64,000 nt of DNA from Platynereis dumerilii (GCA_026936325.1 JAPTHN010000021.1:2418001-2482000); one strand, 5' to 3'. Shown: positions 1 through 11,951, numbered from the stretch's first letter. The notes: generated by a model not told the origin, from the sequence alone. Numbers and translations are program-made.

Positions 1-317
1 CTTCAATTCCTCTTCCACCAATCTTTACTTATATTACAATTATTACTCAAATGCTATTTCAAATGGTCAGCATGCAACATGGGGCCAGATGCCCATGCAG
101 GTAGAGGGGGGGGGGGGGGGGGGTTAATTATTCCCCAATATAGTCCTGCCCCAAATCATGGGTAAATCTAGTATATTATAATTCGGGTATTATTAATTGA
201 AACTGACAAGTAATTCGGAATAAATTATTTTTTGTAAACAGCAAATTACACTTGAAATTAAAAACCTATATGTTCAGTATATATATTTTGTTACCTTTCC
301 TTTTATCATAACTTTTT
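1..317. other. AT-rich non-coding stretch with an 18-bp G run
   Basis: No credible coding exon on either strand. The only notable structure is an uninterrupted run of about 18 G at 106-123, a slippage-prone homopolymer. Confidence 0.5.
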
Positions 318-1281
318 ACCTTCAGCGAACGAAGTTCGAAGAAGGTATTGTAATCACTTGGGTAAAAATGCTGTCCGTCCGCCGGGCGGGCGGGCGGGCG
401 GCGGGCGGATAGATCGTTTCCGGCCCGGCACTCGGCCTCTATTGAATGTATGGGGATGAAATTTGGTACACATCTAGCCTGTATGGTCTAGTTGTGCCTT
501 TTGATGGTCTGATGAATAGATCTTAAATACTTTTTGAAATAATTAACAAAATATAAAAATAATAATTTTTTCGTTTCCGGGCCAAGGCTCGGTCACTATT
601 GCATGTGCATGGATGAAATTTGGTACACACGTGGCCTATATGGTCTAGTTGTGCCTTTTGATGGTCTAATTGACAGATATTCTATACTTTCTGAAAAAAT
701 GAGAAAAGATATAAAAACATATTTTTTTTGTTTTTTTGGCTAAGACTCGCTCTCTATTGCATTTACATGGATAAACTTTGGTACACATATGGTCAATATG
801 GTCTAGTTGTGCCTTTTGAAAAATCTGATGGAAAATATTATATACTTTTTTAAATATTGAAAAAAACATAAAATTATTATTTTTGTTTCTGGCCCAACAT
901 CCGGTCCCTATTCCATATACATGGATGAAGTTTGGTACACATATGGCTTGTATGGTCTAGTTGTGCCTTTTCATGGTCTGACAGATGGCTATTCTATAGT
1001 TTTTGTAATATTGAGAAAAAATATTTTAAAGAATTTTTTTTATATTGGAGCCAAAACTTCCCCACTATTGCATATACAGTAATGCATTTTTCTAAACAAA
1101 TCACCTATGCAATTAATTTAGCAGTGCTTTTTGATGCATATAACACTTTATGAATCATTGGAAAAATAGAGATAATGGAAGGCCACTACTCGACCGCTAT
1201 TGCATACCTATAAGCAATTTCGTAAACGCACCAATTTTATGATATTATTGTAATCTTCTAAAGGTGTTATTCGCTGAAGGT
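318..1281. repeat. Interspersed element with ~160-bp internal tandem repeats
   Basis: The ends are short inverted repeats: ACCTTCAGCGAA at 318 and its complement ending at 1281. A GC-rich CCGGGCGGGCGGGC patch lies near 380. From about 415 to 1170 there are five or six diverging units of about 160 bp, each with a core like GAAATTTGGTACACAT followed by TATGGTCTAGTTGTGCC. The last units are badly decayed. The right end recurs, reversed, at 60127-60240, so this is a dispersed family. No transposase is seen. The superfamily is not recognised. Confidence 0.65.
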
Positions 1282-2377
1282 TTGCTGCTGCGCAGCCTAT
1301 GTTTTAAACTATGAAAATTTGCACAGTAAATAAAGAATGATTATATGTATAAATTTGTTTCAATATTCTCCATTTGACTTCCAGCCAGTGGTTAGCCTGG
1401 AAATAGTCTCTCTCTAATTTTGAATAAAGTACATGGAAGTGTTCATATTTCCATTTAATTGTTCTATCAACAGTTTTAATAGCTTTCAAACGTTTTATCG
1501 AAAATATAACACATCGATTTACATTTCTCAAATGTTGATACATATTCTTAGACGTTGACACATACATGCGATACAACCTGTATCTTTTTCCACTATTTCA
1601 TTTTTATTTTGCTCAGACTTCTTTAATTAATAGCGTTGTTACTGCCATTTCGCATCCAGGCCTAGCCGACCGGATTCTTGGAGCGCATAATTATGTGCAG
1701 CCTCCCGGGCGCAGCCTTGGATTTCAGGTAGAAAGGCCCCATCATAGTGGCCAATTCGAATTTTGATAGAATCTCTGAAGGTTCTTCTGCTACCCAGCGC
1801 TTTGGCAAGCTTGATAACCTTTTATCAATTAATAGCCTATGGATGAATTCTTTATCAATTTATTACCAAGTAGGGAAAGGGCAGGTTAGTTGAGACATTT
1901 TTCACGAAAGTTCACCTGCTAGCTAAACATCAGATGGTACAACATGGTACTAGACCTATTTGAATGATGAATAGCCAAGTGTATGGGGAAATATCTTGTC
2001 CAAATATACGGAGAAACTTTCCATGTTTAATAGTTTTTACTCCAGATTTTGTCAAAGGAGTTCATGTCAAACGTATCAACTGACCGACATGGCAAAGTTA
2101 GTTGATGCACTCAGGCGAGGTTAGTTGATACACCAAATCCTGAACGACAATGTAAAGAAATAGCCCATAGTGCAACAACGTGGCAGCACTGAACATGCTG
2201 TACATGACTTCCTGTTTGATCAAAACATTGGCTTGGAGATAGCACATGTTTCAGAAAAAGTCGATTCATATAAAATCAAATTGCTCTCAGCTACAGAAAA
2301 CCACTTAGTATTTAGTCACTGTGGACAAAACTTATGCAAAGTGTAACCTCGAAACATCGATACTGGATTAACAGCCT
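1282..2377. other. Non-coding, no recognised feature
   Basis: No ORF with protein-like composition. The phrase GTTAGTTGA recurs (1885-2130), which suggests an old repeat, but no boundaries can be set. Confidence 0.4.
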
Positions 2378-2827
2378 TCAAAGTTTCAATGTGAATTGGC
2401 AAAAATTCTGTGTTGACATGGCAATAGGAGAATTCATCTTACCTTTTCTTATTAATGAGTGTATTACAATTTGTCCTGTTAGCCATTCCAAATAATAAAT
2501 ATCCCATGCAATATAGATATAGTCCTTGAACAATGTCCTATGGATAAATGGATGCTTAAATGTTCCAATTATAAATTCTTTGGGCAAATACTCCCTGGCT
2601 CTGTCACATATTCTTATAGGCTTCTCTGACAGTGTTTTGAGGTGTCCTGTTACAAAATATTGTTTAACATTGTTTGCCATTGACTTTTTGTTGTTATCAC
2701 CAGTTTCTAATCTCAGTTTAGTAGAGTGCACCAATGTAACCATGAATTCCATATGTACGGTTGTCGGAACGTGCACATGCTTCAGCCTTATAAATATTGA
2801 TTTCACATGATTCAAAACACATAGCAA
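2378..2827 (-). CDS. Unrecognised 149-codon reading frame, possible single exon
   Basis: This open frame has a protein-like composition, with stretches such as CDRAREYLPKEFIIGTFKHP and IYIAWDIYYLEWLTGQ. I do not recognise the family. A good donor sequence (AAAAG then GTAAGA) occurs near 2440 and would end an exon in phase 1, as in the other genes here. No convincing acceptor is visible upstream; the best is a weak TTATAAG near 2790. It lies just beyond the poly(A) signal of the dispanin gene, so it would be a separate transcript or a fragment carried by a mobile element. It could also be chance. Confidence 0.3.
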   Translation of the reverse strand: MLCVLNHVKSIFIRLKHVHVPTTVHMEFMVTLVHSTKLRLETGDNNKKSMANNVKQYFVTGHLKTLSEKPIRICDRAREYLPKEFIIGTFKHPFIHRTLFKDYIYIAWDIYYLEWLTGQIVIHSLIRKGKMNSPIAMSTQNFCQFTLKL

Positions 2828-2864
2828 TAGACAAAAAACAAGTCTGTGACATCACCTTTTTTGG

Positions 2865-2870
2865 TTTATT
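2865..2870 (-). terminator. Poly(A) signal AATAAA for the dispanin gene
   Basis: First AATAAA on the minus strand after the stop at 3065, about 195 nt downstream of it. It is followed by a GT-rich tract (ACTTGTTTTTTGTC) suitable as a downstream element. Cleavage is inferred near 2845. Confidence 0.55.
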
Positions 2871-3064
2871 TCAGATATTGTCAGGGATATACAATAAAAG
2901 CAGTACATGTGGGCCTGGGGCAATGTCAACTTTGCTAAAAATAACTTCTTTCAAATAGATGAAAGAGATATATAATTATAATATTATGATTAGATTATCG
3001 AAACAAAATCCAAATTTTTCGTTTTTGCAGGTGTGACACAAAATACTTAGTTTTGTGGGACGAC

Positions 3065-3277
3065 TCAGCCATTGTAGTTTCTCACACTTTGTTGTGCAAC
3101 TGATAACGCATAGACAGTAAAACCAATAAGGAGGGCCACCCACAAAACAAATGCAACTATCCCGCTTATTCCACAGCACAGCGCCATAGACTTCTTGGAC
3201 TTGGACTTGTTGTAATTCTTTGACTGGTGGTCTGTGTAGGACAGTAGGCTTAACACCGTTCCAGGGAAGCCACAGAA
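3065..3277 (-). CDS. CD225/dispanin (IFITM-like) protein, exon 2 (C-terminal)
   Basis: Second coding exon of a two-exon gene. The acceptor TTTCTATTACAG ends at 3278 and the exon begins TTC TGT GGC in phase 0. It encodes 70 residues: the rest of the first membrane segment (FCGFPGTVLSLLSY), the conserved intracellular loop with DHQSKNYNKSKSKK and SMALCC, then a second membrane segment (GIVAFVLWVALLIGFTVYAL) and a short tail ending NYNG with stop TGA at 3065-3067. Cysteines beside the membrane (CP-FC, LCC) match those that are palmitoylated in IFITM proteins. CD225 proteins are small two-pass membrane proteins; vertebrate IFITMs block virus entry, but other members have unrelated or unknown roles. 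No specific function is claimed. Confidence 0.85.
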   Translation of the reverse strand, partial: FCGFPGTVLSLLSYTDHQSKNYNKSKSKKSMALCCGISGIVAFVLWVALLIGFTVYALSVAQQSVRNYNG

Positions 3278-4262
3278 CTGTAATAGAAAAAGAAGTTCTT
3301 ACTAAGACTGGAACAGAAAAAGTATTTTTTACTGAAAATGCAACAGAAAAAGTAGTCCTTAATGGAACAGAAAAAGTAGTTCCTACTCCAAAATTGAATA
3401 GAAAAGTATTTATTTCTGAAACTGTAACAGAAAAAGTAGTGAATTTTTACAGAAAATGCAAATGGGTAATCTTACATGGAATGGAATAATAAGTCTAGAG
3501 AGCTGGACCCATCAATGATGAGGCTCTGGATAGGGTTTGAGGCACCCGGTCCAAGGCTTGGCCATTTAACTTTTGAATTGCATGTCCGTTTGCAATTTCA
3601 ATAATAGTATTTTTGAATTTCATGAGCCCAACTCTCCATGGGGTTTGATGTCCCCCTGTCGCTTAGTGTATTTGGTTTTCATTTCCCTGTCGCCCCCCAA
3701 CATCCAGAGCCTCACTGATTTCAACTGACAACCAGTGCAAGCCATACTACACCTGGCAGCAAAATTATTCAACCCCTTTGATGTTTTCTCATAGACTCCA
3801 ATAGTAAACAGGCTTTGCAAAAATGAGTGTAGTGACATCAGAATGTGTCAAATCATAAAAAGTATGATAGCATCACATACTAGATGACATATATACTAAA
3901 TCTGCTGTGAGGTATAACTAAATACGAATGGCAGGCTCCATTTCACATATATGGGTCACAACTTTTGAAAAATTATTCAACCCCCGCTCCAACGCTATTC
4001 CAATGGAAGGAAGGGGGTTGAATAATTTCGCAAATGTTTGACCCCTATCGGAAATGCAGACTGCCTATCCAATCTAGGTCTCCCCTCACAGAATTGGCAT
4101 TATGTTGTCTAATATGTGATGTTATCTTTTTTTTTCATGATTTGATACATGCTCATGTCCCTGCCCTCATTTTTGCAAGACTTGTCAACTATTGAATCAA
4201 ATAGAAAATACAAAGGGGTTGAATAATTTTGCTGCCAACTGTAGTTAATTACACATACTCAC
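3278..4262 (-). other. Intron of the dispanin gene
   Basis: GT-AG phase-0 intron of 985 bp. It begins GTGAGTATGT on the minus strand and ends CTATTACAG. It contains a low-complexity stretch (3285-3450) with recurring ACAGAAAAAGTA on the plus strand, and a Tc1/mariner-type MITE that fills almost half of it and ends about 20 bp from the donor site. Confidence 0.8.
3750..4241. mobile_element. Tc1/mariner-type MITE with TA target duplication
   Basis: Terminal inverted repeats of about 30 bp begin CACCTGGCAGCAAAATTATT on the left and CAGTTGGCAGCAAAATTATT on the complementary right end. TA flanks both sides (3748-3749, 4242-4243). The same ATTATTCAACCCC motif recurs inverted inside (3965-4030), so the element has an internal foldback. 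It is 492 bp long with no transposase. Confidence 0.8.
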
Positions 4263-4493
4263 AGGGCATAGGAAGAAGGCAACAACTGAGGTGACCAGGG
4301 TGCACCAGTTCCAGACAAAAGGCTCCTCGACTACAACCGTCATGGGCTGGATGGCGCCACCGCATTGCTGCATCTGAATTCCGTAACTGGAAGGGGCTTG
4401 GGAGACATCTTGGTAAGGCGAGTGGGACTCCAACCGACGCTCGTTATCGTAGTAAACTGTCGCATCCATACCAGCGGTGACCTTGTCGTTCAT
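4263..4493 (-). CDS. CD225/dispanin (IFITM-like) protein, exon 1 (N-terminal)
   Basis: First coding exon, 77 codons. It starts at ATG 4491-4493 (MNDKVTAGMDATVYY) and ends CTA TGC CCT before GTGAGT, a phase-0 donor. The N-terminal ~50 residues are polar, with Tyr, Gln and Pro (SPYQDVSQAPSSYG), as is usual for the cytosolic tail of dispanins. Then come VVVEEPFVWNWCTL and the first hydrophobic segment VTSVVAFFLCP, which continues in exon 2. The spliced product is 147 residues, a normal family length. A probable acceptor (ATCAATTTCAG, exon from 4526) lies 33 nt upstream of the ATG, so at least one 5' UTR exon is expected beyond 4.53 kb. Confidence 0.85.
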
Positions 4494-4526
4494 TTTGCCA
4501 TGTGATGGTAATAGGTGTCACTTCGC

Positions 4527-6329
4527 CTGAAATTGATAATAACAGGGTTCATTTTATGAGGCTGGTAAGCAGGCTTCATTTAAGCATGTACTCCCTGAAT
4601 TTCAAAAACTCCCGGTGTGCTCCTATAACTCCTGCTATATGGGCTATGACTACTTCCAACTCACACAACTCCTGCTAACTTCAATTTAAAAAGCTAAAAT
4701 GATCTGGAAAAGCCGGCCGTGTTGCTGGCAAACTTATTTTTTGTCGATCTCCTCAGCTTATCCTGTTTTATTCGATGTGTTCACACTAAATTGAGTAAAA
4801 AAAAAAATTCTGTGAAGCAAAGCCATTTATTTCAATGTCTTTCTTGATCATATACTTTGATCTGAGAAATCAACACACACAAATTTGAATTTGGTTAAAT
4901 CTCCATGGTAAATTTATGGGACAACAAATGACAGAGTAGCTAATCTTGAGGTGTGTCTGCAGTGGTTTCATGAAACTCATAGATTCTAGTTGATAATATA
5001 TATTCAGCCAATTTCAGTTCCATCACCTGGAACAGCATTTTAGTGAGGTTAAGGCTATAAGTCATTTTTGGCATGATGCTAATGACAGTGTGATGCTAAT
5101 GACAATTTGAGTTAAAATTTTTGTAGGGACCACAGTCTGGCAATATGTGCATGCAATGGACTTATGAACACCATGCAGAAACATCTTCACAGTCATTTTG
5201 GTCCAGAAATACGCAGTAAAAATAGAACAGCAAGGTGTTTGCTAATGACAAATTGAGATAGGACAACTGACATGCCAACAGTAATTCTCAAATATTTTGG
5301 TTTACATAAAAGATGCTGAGCTACAGATAGTGCAGTTCTTTTCTAGGGTTCTCAGCCAACGTCGCACATAAGATTTTTTCACAGAATGTGTGTCCTCATT
5401 TTTATTGATAAACAAAACCGGTGTGATGCTAATGATGCAATATTGGGGACATTGACACAACAACCTCCTGTCCTTATACACAATATTATTTCAGCTATTG
5501 GTAACTAGATTTTAGAAGAGTGATATTCAAGACTCCATGTATGAAAGAGTTTAATTAAATCAGGATCTTTTGATGCGATCTTTCAAAGAAAATGTCGGTG
5601 GAGACAGGCCTTTTTCAGGGGGGTTGCAACAAGAGGTCCTGCATTTGCCTTCCTGTCGTCATGAATTATTGTTAAACACTGGAGACAAGAATTTCAGACT
5701 TATCAAATTTTGACCCCGAAGAGTGAGAGAAAAGCTAAGGCATGGTATAATTGATCTTTAGCTTCTCAGATCTTCTCTAGGTCTTTTTTCTAGGATCGGT
5801 CAGCAGGACGAAAAAAGGTGTTATCTCAAGTTTTTATAGAGAGAGAGAGAAAATGCTGTAAGGACCCCCTCAAATACATTTTTTAGAGGGACCCGGGGGG
5901 GGGGTTCTGAAAAAAACCCCTCAAATACTGAATGTGCAGGATTTAATCCAGAAATTAATCCAGAAATGGGGTTTTCAAAAGTAATTTTCTTGGGTAATAC
6001 ATGCTTAAAACATTCAGAATTCAATTTAGAGTACATGTAGTCCTTTCTAAAAACCCCTAAGTTCCTGGGGCACCAGGCGACTGCGAACCTCCGGCGGCTT
6101 GCGAACCTCCGCCCTCAAAAGCTTCGACCCTTCGGGCCTTGCCAGTGAAAGAGACCCCCAAATGACATGGGCTATTTCGACCACTGGGCTCACCTACTAG
6201 CCCCCAGCTCTCTTGGGCTTACAATTCACTTTAAAATAATACAAATCTAACAAGTGAGCTATACAAATTAAAATTAAAAGGAACAATTTATAAAAGATAG
6301 GCTATATTTTATAGATAGTGGCTGGTGCA
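4527..6329. other. Non-coding region upstream of the dispanin coding exons
   Basis: No credible coding exon. It should hold the 5' UTR intron and promoter of the dispanin gene, but I cannot place them. ATGCTAATGAC recurs at about 5070, 5090, 5240 and 5425. A C/G-run patch at 5870-5930 and a GC-rich stretch at 6070-6150 look like old repeat pieces. Confidence 0.4.
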
Positions 6330-6506
6330 GAGACCAATATTGAGTTTTATTGGCTGTAGCAGTAATATTGGTCGATATTGTAGTTTCAGGTGGTATAGGT
6401 CCCGTTTTCGGTTCATTTTTTTCAACCCCATGTTTCTTCAGGAGTGCTGTGAGCAGACTTTTATCAAGCTAGCTATTTATCTATCTTTCTATCCATCTTT
6501 CTATCC

Positions 6507-6578
<72 letters not shown>

Positions 6579-6989
6579 GTCTATCTATCTATCTATCTAT
6601 TATCAGGCTGTATGATTATTATGATTTGTATCCTTTTAACTCTATTAAGCGCTTTATTCCTTATTTTTGAAAAAACGAATGTGTGTTTTTAACTACTCTA
6701 ATTGTTTTATTTAAATGCTTGAATTACTTTTTTTTTGCCTCAGCAGATAATACTGAGAGAGTATTTACAATATTCTATTTTATTTTTATTTTAGTCTATT
6801 TTATTTTACTTTTTTACTTTTTTTTCTTTCTTTCTTTCTTCTTCTTTTATTATCACTGCAGTCGTATACAGAAGTTTAACACTTACATTTAAAATTGTAT
6901 TTGATGGTATACGAGTCGACTTTAAATAAAATAATACATACATAATATTGGTATTACTGCTTTCACCAATAAAACTCAATATTGGTCTC
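6330..6989. mobile_element. MITE with ~45-bp inverted repeats enclosing a CTAT microsatellite
   Basis: The left end GAGACCAATATTGAGTTTTA matches the complement of the right end over about 27 bp, and continues less well through a CAGTAATA motif. The element is 660 bp with no transposase. The superfamily is uncertain, because no clear target duplication is seen. It abuts the palindromic MITE at 6997. Confidence 0.6.
6473..6601. repeat. (CTAT)n microsatellite
   Basis: Roughly 30 CTAT units with few interruptions, inside the MITE at 6330-6989. Confidence 0.9.
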
Positions 6990-6996
6990 CTCACTA

Positions 6997-7185
6997 CACT
7001 CTAAAAAATGTCGGGACAAAATAGGTTTTTTAGATTCAAAATGGTTTTTTGAAAAACCAAATTTCAATGCAAAACCAACATGGATTTTTTTTAAAATCCA
7101 TGTTGGTTTTTTGCATTGAAATTTGGTTTTTCAAAAAACCATTTTGAATCTAAAAAACCAATTTTGTCTGAATTTTTTTAGAGTG
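6997..7185. mobile_element. Near-perfect palindromic MITE, copy 1
   Basis: The ends are CACTCTAAAAAA and its complement. The whole 189 bp folds on itself through arms containing TTAGATTCAAAATGG and AAACCAAATTTCAATGCAAA. A second copy lies at 23390-23566. The near-identity of the two arms suggests recent activity or arm-to-arm gene conversion. Confidence 0.8.
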
Positions 7186-7326
7186 CAGGAGATCATGTAG
7201 CAGGTTGATCCGAGAATCCAAGAAATCAAATATGAAATATGTCTGGCCTAACTGGATGAACTCCTTTTAATAATGTGAACATGGATGAATCAAATATCAA
7301 GAATAGTTGATATATTTTAATAGACA

Positions 7327-7625
7327 CAGGGGCGGACTGGCGACATTTCAGGCCCGTGGCAAAATAAGTCAATGGGCCCCCACATTCCTATTTTTGGTAT
7401 TATTTCATTTGCTCCAAGTTGGAAGGGCCTTTTTTTATATAGGGCCCTCTCACGTTGGGCCCTAGCCTGTGAATTTGATTGTATCAGTCACAAACTCTGT
7501 CATGAACGAAGATAGAAATCTTTACTTCTTTCTTGATTTTTTAATTTTTTGGCACTGAATGGGCCCCCCTGAGAGCTTGGGCCCGTGGCAGCTGCCACTC
7601 TGCCACATAGGCCAGTCCGCCCCTG
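7327..7625. mobile_element. hAT-type MITE (CAGGGGCGGACTGG family), copy 1
   Basis: Terminal repeats CAGGGGCGGACTGGC and its complement, with a perfect 8-bp target duplication AATAGACA at 7319-7326 and 7626-7633. The 8-bp duplication and CAGGG terminus are diagnostic of hAT elements. The interior is rich in GGGCCC. It is 299 bp and nonautonomous. Relatives lie at 34645 and 35715. Confidence 0.9.
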
Positions 7626-7633
7626 AATAGACA

Positions 7634-8170
7634 GAACATTCTGCCTTCAAAGCAATGACAAAGGATGTTAATTATAATGATGATGATATAAATTTACAAC
7701 TCATAGCTGATATGATCTCACCTTAATTTTGGTGTATTCCTTTGGTAATGTAGACAGCTGAATTAAAAAATAGATATATACTCCAAAAGACTATTACATC
7801 GATTATAAACCAGGAGAATATAGGCCTACTGCTCACACTAAGCACTAATAGTTTAAAAGAGTTTTAAAGTACTGAAAGTTGAGTGACATGTTATTTCGGT
7901 GGAATACATCCTGATTTCATATTCATGTTATTGTTCCTGGTAGGCTACAACAGGATAACAGGATGAGCAATACAGCATTATAGATAGTTTTTATTTTGGT
8001 ATGTAGGGTAGCATGGGGCAGCGAGCCCCCCTTAATTTTTAGGTGCCATTTTACCTATTATATGTGGTCAATTATTGGAATGCTTACAAAGTTAGACATG
8101 CCTGACACTTGACTATACTTACAGGTACCTAAACAAACATCTGTTTGTCTAAATGTCTCAGTTAGATATA
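7634..8170. other. Non-coding, no recognised feature
   Basis: AT-rich sequence with no protein-like frame and no clear repeat boundary. Confidence 0.4.
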
Positions 8171-10742
8171 CATTTGTGCTTGATGTTGGCTTGTTCCTGG
8201 CAGCTAGGTTTGGCTGACAACAAACGAGTCATGTTGTTGTTAATTGTCATAAACTTTATTATGACGACAGTTACAGATATAACTCAAGTTGTCAGACAAA
8301 GGTGGGGGCAACACAGGCCACACAACAGAAATATCAAAACAAATACTACATACAAGACAATGGAAAAGCAGACGGAAGGAAATAGAAAGAAAAAATGACT
8401 AGGACATGTATAGGAAAAATATGGATCCCTAAAACTACAAAATGAACTAAAGAAATCGAAATATAAAATGTCCACACTTATTAATGAAGGAACAGTTATA
8501 GGTTAGAAAATGGATAACACAAATTATATTTATACAAGAAAGGTCTGTCCGAGTAAAGTCACACTGGGAGGGCGGGTGAGGAAAAAGTCTTCCACATCAG
8601 CAGAGATGTTGCAGTAATGGCGAACGTGGAAGAACTGACACGAGCGCCCCCCACCGCACAAACTGATTTCCCGGGCGGGAAATCCTCATTTGTGCTTGAT
8701 GTTGGCTTGTTCCTGGCAGCTAGGTTTGGCTGACAACAAACAAGTCATGTTGTTGTTAATTGTCATAAACTTTATTATGACGACAGTTACAGATATAACT
8801 CAAGTTGTCAGACAAAGGTGGGGGCAACACAGGCCACCAACAGTTCGGAGTTTACGAAGAACGCCCCCACCCAACAGGAACAAGCAGGGAGACGCAGGAG
8901 GAGAAGGAGGAAGTCCAGCACCAGCTGAAAACTTCTTACGAAGATGATGAATGAGTCCAGCACCAGCTGAAAACTTGTTTGTGTGAAGGTACCAATTCGC
9001 GGACATTCCTGTGAGTCCAGCACAAGCTGAAAACTCCGGTCGTCAGCAGATCGAGGCAGCAGGAAGACCGGCACGTAGGTGAAGGCGCTATGTTGAAGAG
9101 TTGGGCGAGTCCAGCTCCGGCTGAAAACTCTTGGACAGGCAGGTGAGCAACGATTCCCCCCGGAGTTCTGGGCAGTACTCTTGGTCCTCGAAGGAAGGAT
9201 GGACTGGCTCGGAATCCCAAAAATAGGTCCAGCCCCAGCTGAAAACCTTAATGGGACCTGGAGGGAGCCATAGCGACGGATCCGACGGTGGTGTTGATAG
9301 CCTTGGTGGAAGCCTCTGGAGGTAGAAAACTTGGGCAAGAGATCAGGAGTCACAAAATAGTACATTGGCAAACTTAAAAGTGGCAGGAAAGAGCCGCAAA
9401 CCAAAAGTAGGTATGATTGGATTATATAAGTATTACGTATAAGTACAAGATAAAAGTTTAAGGTGGTATAAAAAACTATACTGGGAAAAGTTGGAAGCCA
9501 TAAACTGGCATGAGTAAGAATACACTGGAAAAAGCAGACCAGGGTTACAGACAGGAAGGCACTAGGCCTGACACTGCATCAAACAACAACTGGTCGCGTT
9601 AAAATAAATGAAATGTTTACTGATAAACATATTAAATAGGTAAAAGATATGTAATTATTTATTTAAATGAAAAAATACAAGTATTTATAAGAAACTGGGA
9701 ACTCCAGATCAGACGAGGCGAAAGGGCAGGATGGCATGAAGCCTGACACTGCCAGAACATTTCAAGCACTCAGACCTGATGGGAGCCCAGATAGAAGTAA
9801 AGTGACTGGAAAAAACTCCAGATAGACAAAGGAAAACCGGAAAAAACTCCAGATCAGTCCAGGCAGAGGAGGCAGGATGGCACAAGGCCTGACACTGCAA
9901 AAAATAAACACACAAGCACTCAAAACTGATGGGAGCCCAGGAAAAAAATGGAACACACTGGGAAACTCCAGATCAGACGAGGCTGGGAAAGGCAGGATGG
10001 CACGAAGCCTGACACTGCAGGAAACACTCAAGCACTGGAACAGATGGGAGCCCGGACAAAGAAAAAGCTGGAAATTACAAAAAGGCAGGATGGCACGGGG
10101 CCTGACACTGCACCAGGACTAGCCATAAGCTGGCATAAGTAAGAATAGTAAAATATAGAAATATACTGACAGGAAAGAAGTATGGATGGCATCACTGGGA
10201 ACATCAATTCACTGACAATTGGTCTTCATGACTGCAGGAATTAACAGGCTGGTCCCTGGGCTGGTCCTCCGAGTCCAAAGGTGGAGCAGGGTCCTCATGA
10301 CAGTAGAGACTCCAAATCAACACAACCTGGAGTCAGGCAGGATCTTTGACAGCTGTCAAAACAAGGTTGCTGCCAGGTGGCTTCAATGCTGGTCCAATGT
10401 GGCATGTGCTGCCCTCTGGGGCGGATGTCAGCCTCATGTCCGCTCTATGTATTTCTATGGGTTAGAAGCACGAGGGAAACACCAGGCCTGCAAGCGTGGT
10501 TTTGGATCCCAAAAAATGGAGCAAAAAGGCCTCCAAACGTCCAGCAAGTGATGTCAGAAGGAGCACTGGAATGTCACAGTCCTGGGAGGAGGAGTAGAGG
10601 CTCAGAACAGCAGTGGCACCACGATTGAAAAGGTAAAAAGTCTTCCACATCAGCAGAGATGTTGCAGTAATGGCGAACGTGGAAGAACTGACACGAGCGC
10701 CCCCCACCGCACAAACTGATTTCCCGGGCGGGAAATCCTCAT
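8171..10742. repeat. Composite repeat: duplicated blocks bounding a repeat-rich core
   Basis: Block A (about 151 bp) occurs at 8171-8322 and 8687-8838. Block B (108 bp) occurs at 8582-8689 and 10635-10742 with no difference that I can see. Block B ends in a hairpin, GATTTCCCGGGCGGGAAATC. Between the B copies are five or six copies of TCCAGCACCAGCTGAAAACT (8915-9250) and five of a GGCACGAAGCCTGACACTGC motif (9545-10110) with nearby ACTCCAGATCAGACGAGGC. ORFs here merely translate the repeats. The element type is not recognised. Confidence 0.6.
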
Positions 10743-11951
10743 ATGTATAATAAATATTAGAATTATAAATGTATAATTGGTTTATTTGGGATGCATAGAG
10801 TACAAACAATCACCTCCCAGTAATTACATTTTAAAAAAAGAAAGAAATGCATCAAAGGGTAGGCAGCCGAGTTTCAAGTAACTATGAAATTGGTGCCCCG
10901 TTTACAACAGTAAAATAAACTATGAATTATTGACCAATTATTAATTATAACTAGGTAGAGGAATTTTGATGAGGAAAATGAAAATGGTCATGGATATGGA
11001 TTGTGAAGTGATTATGTAATTGCAAAAGTTCTTAACACAACCGCAGCGCTTGATATGTACAGTACAAACCAAACATTTTTTAGGGCGATGCACAGGCCAA
11101 TCGCTGTTATGTATTGTAATACTTTCTTTCTTTGCAAGGAGCCCTCAGTATGTTCATCACCCCTGAAAGAAAATCTGCCAACAGGTGTGCAAAAACCTCA
11201 TCAAAGTATGGGCAGAAACACTTCCAAGAAATTCTGGATAATCTCAATTTAAGGCCACCTCTTTTTATGCAATTAAGGGCATGCAGACCTGAAGGTGGGT
11301 ATATTATCTTTCTTTTATGCTGAATAAGACCCCTCTAATGTTAGTGCAGCTAACCGGGCTATAAAAGTACCATAAACTGCACTTTTTTTTTAGTCTCACT
11401 TAAATGTAGGCACTACTGTATTAGCAGTTTTTTGTTTTTTGAGCATGTGACCCAGTTTTTCCTCTGTGCAATGAAGCATGGCAGTGGGAGATTTTTAAAG
11501 GCTCTGTGCTTAAGGGTACACCAGATTCTGAATTTCAAGCTTTTTCAATGGCACTTGTAATACACATAAAGCCTTATCAATTGATGCTGCCAAATCTCAG
11601 AGAAATGGTCAGTAGGACTACTGTCAAGGTGCAAGTTGACTCCATTCTAGATCCTTTAAAAAAAAATTGCCCATTAATGAGGAACCACACTAAACAGCTA
11701 TCCCACCAGGTGGCAGCACTATCAATGTAACCAGCTGGGTAGTCCAGTAAAGCATGCAGCTGCATGATTTTCAAGACAAAAACAGACCTGTAGACTTTAA
11801 TATTCAACCCACTTGCAAAATTTAAAAAGCAACATTGAGGAAATAATATAATCCTACCACTAGACTAATCAAACTTGTTGCTTCTATAAAATTTTCCGTG
11901 CATTCAGTAAGTGAACTTGATTTAGCTTTTTGTTTTACTTTTGGTAAAAAT
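10743..11951. other. Non-coding, no recognised feature
   Basis: No credible exon or repeat boundary. A 74-codon plus-strand frame near 11506 has no family resemblance and no splice context. Confidence 0.35.

Noticed and set aside
8808-9404. 198-codon minus-strand frame with FSAGAG or FQLVLD repeats
   Set aside because: It only translates the TCCAGCACCAGCTGAAAACT repeats in shifting frames.
11506-11730. 74-codon plus-strand frame
   Set aside because: No homology, no splice sites, and it lies in AT-rich non-coding sequence.
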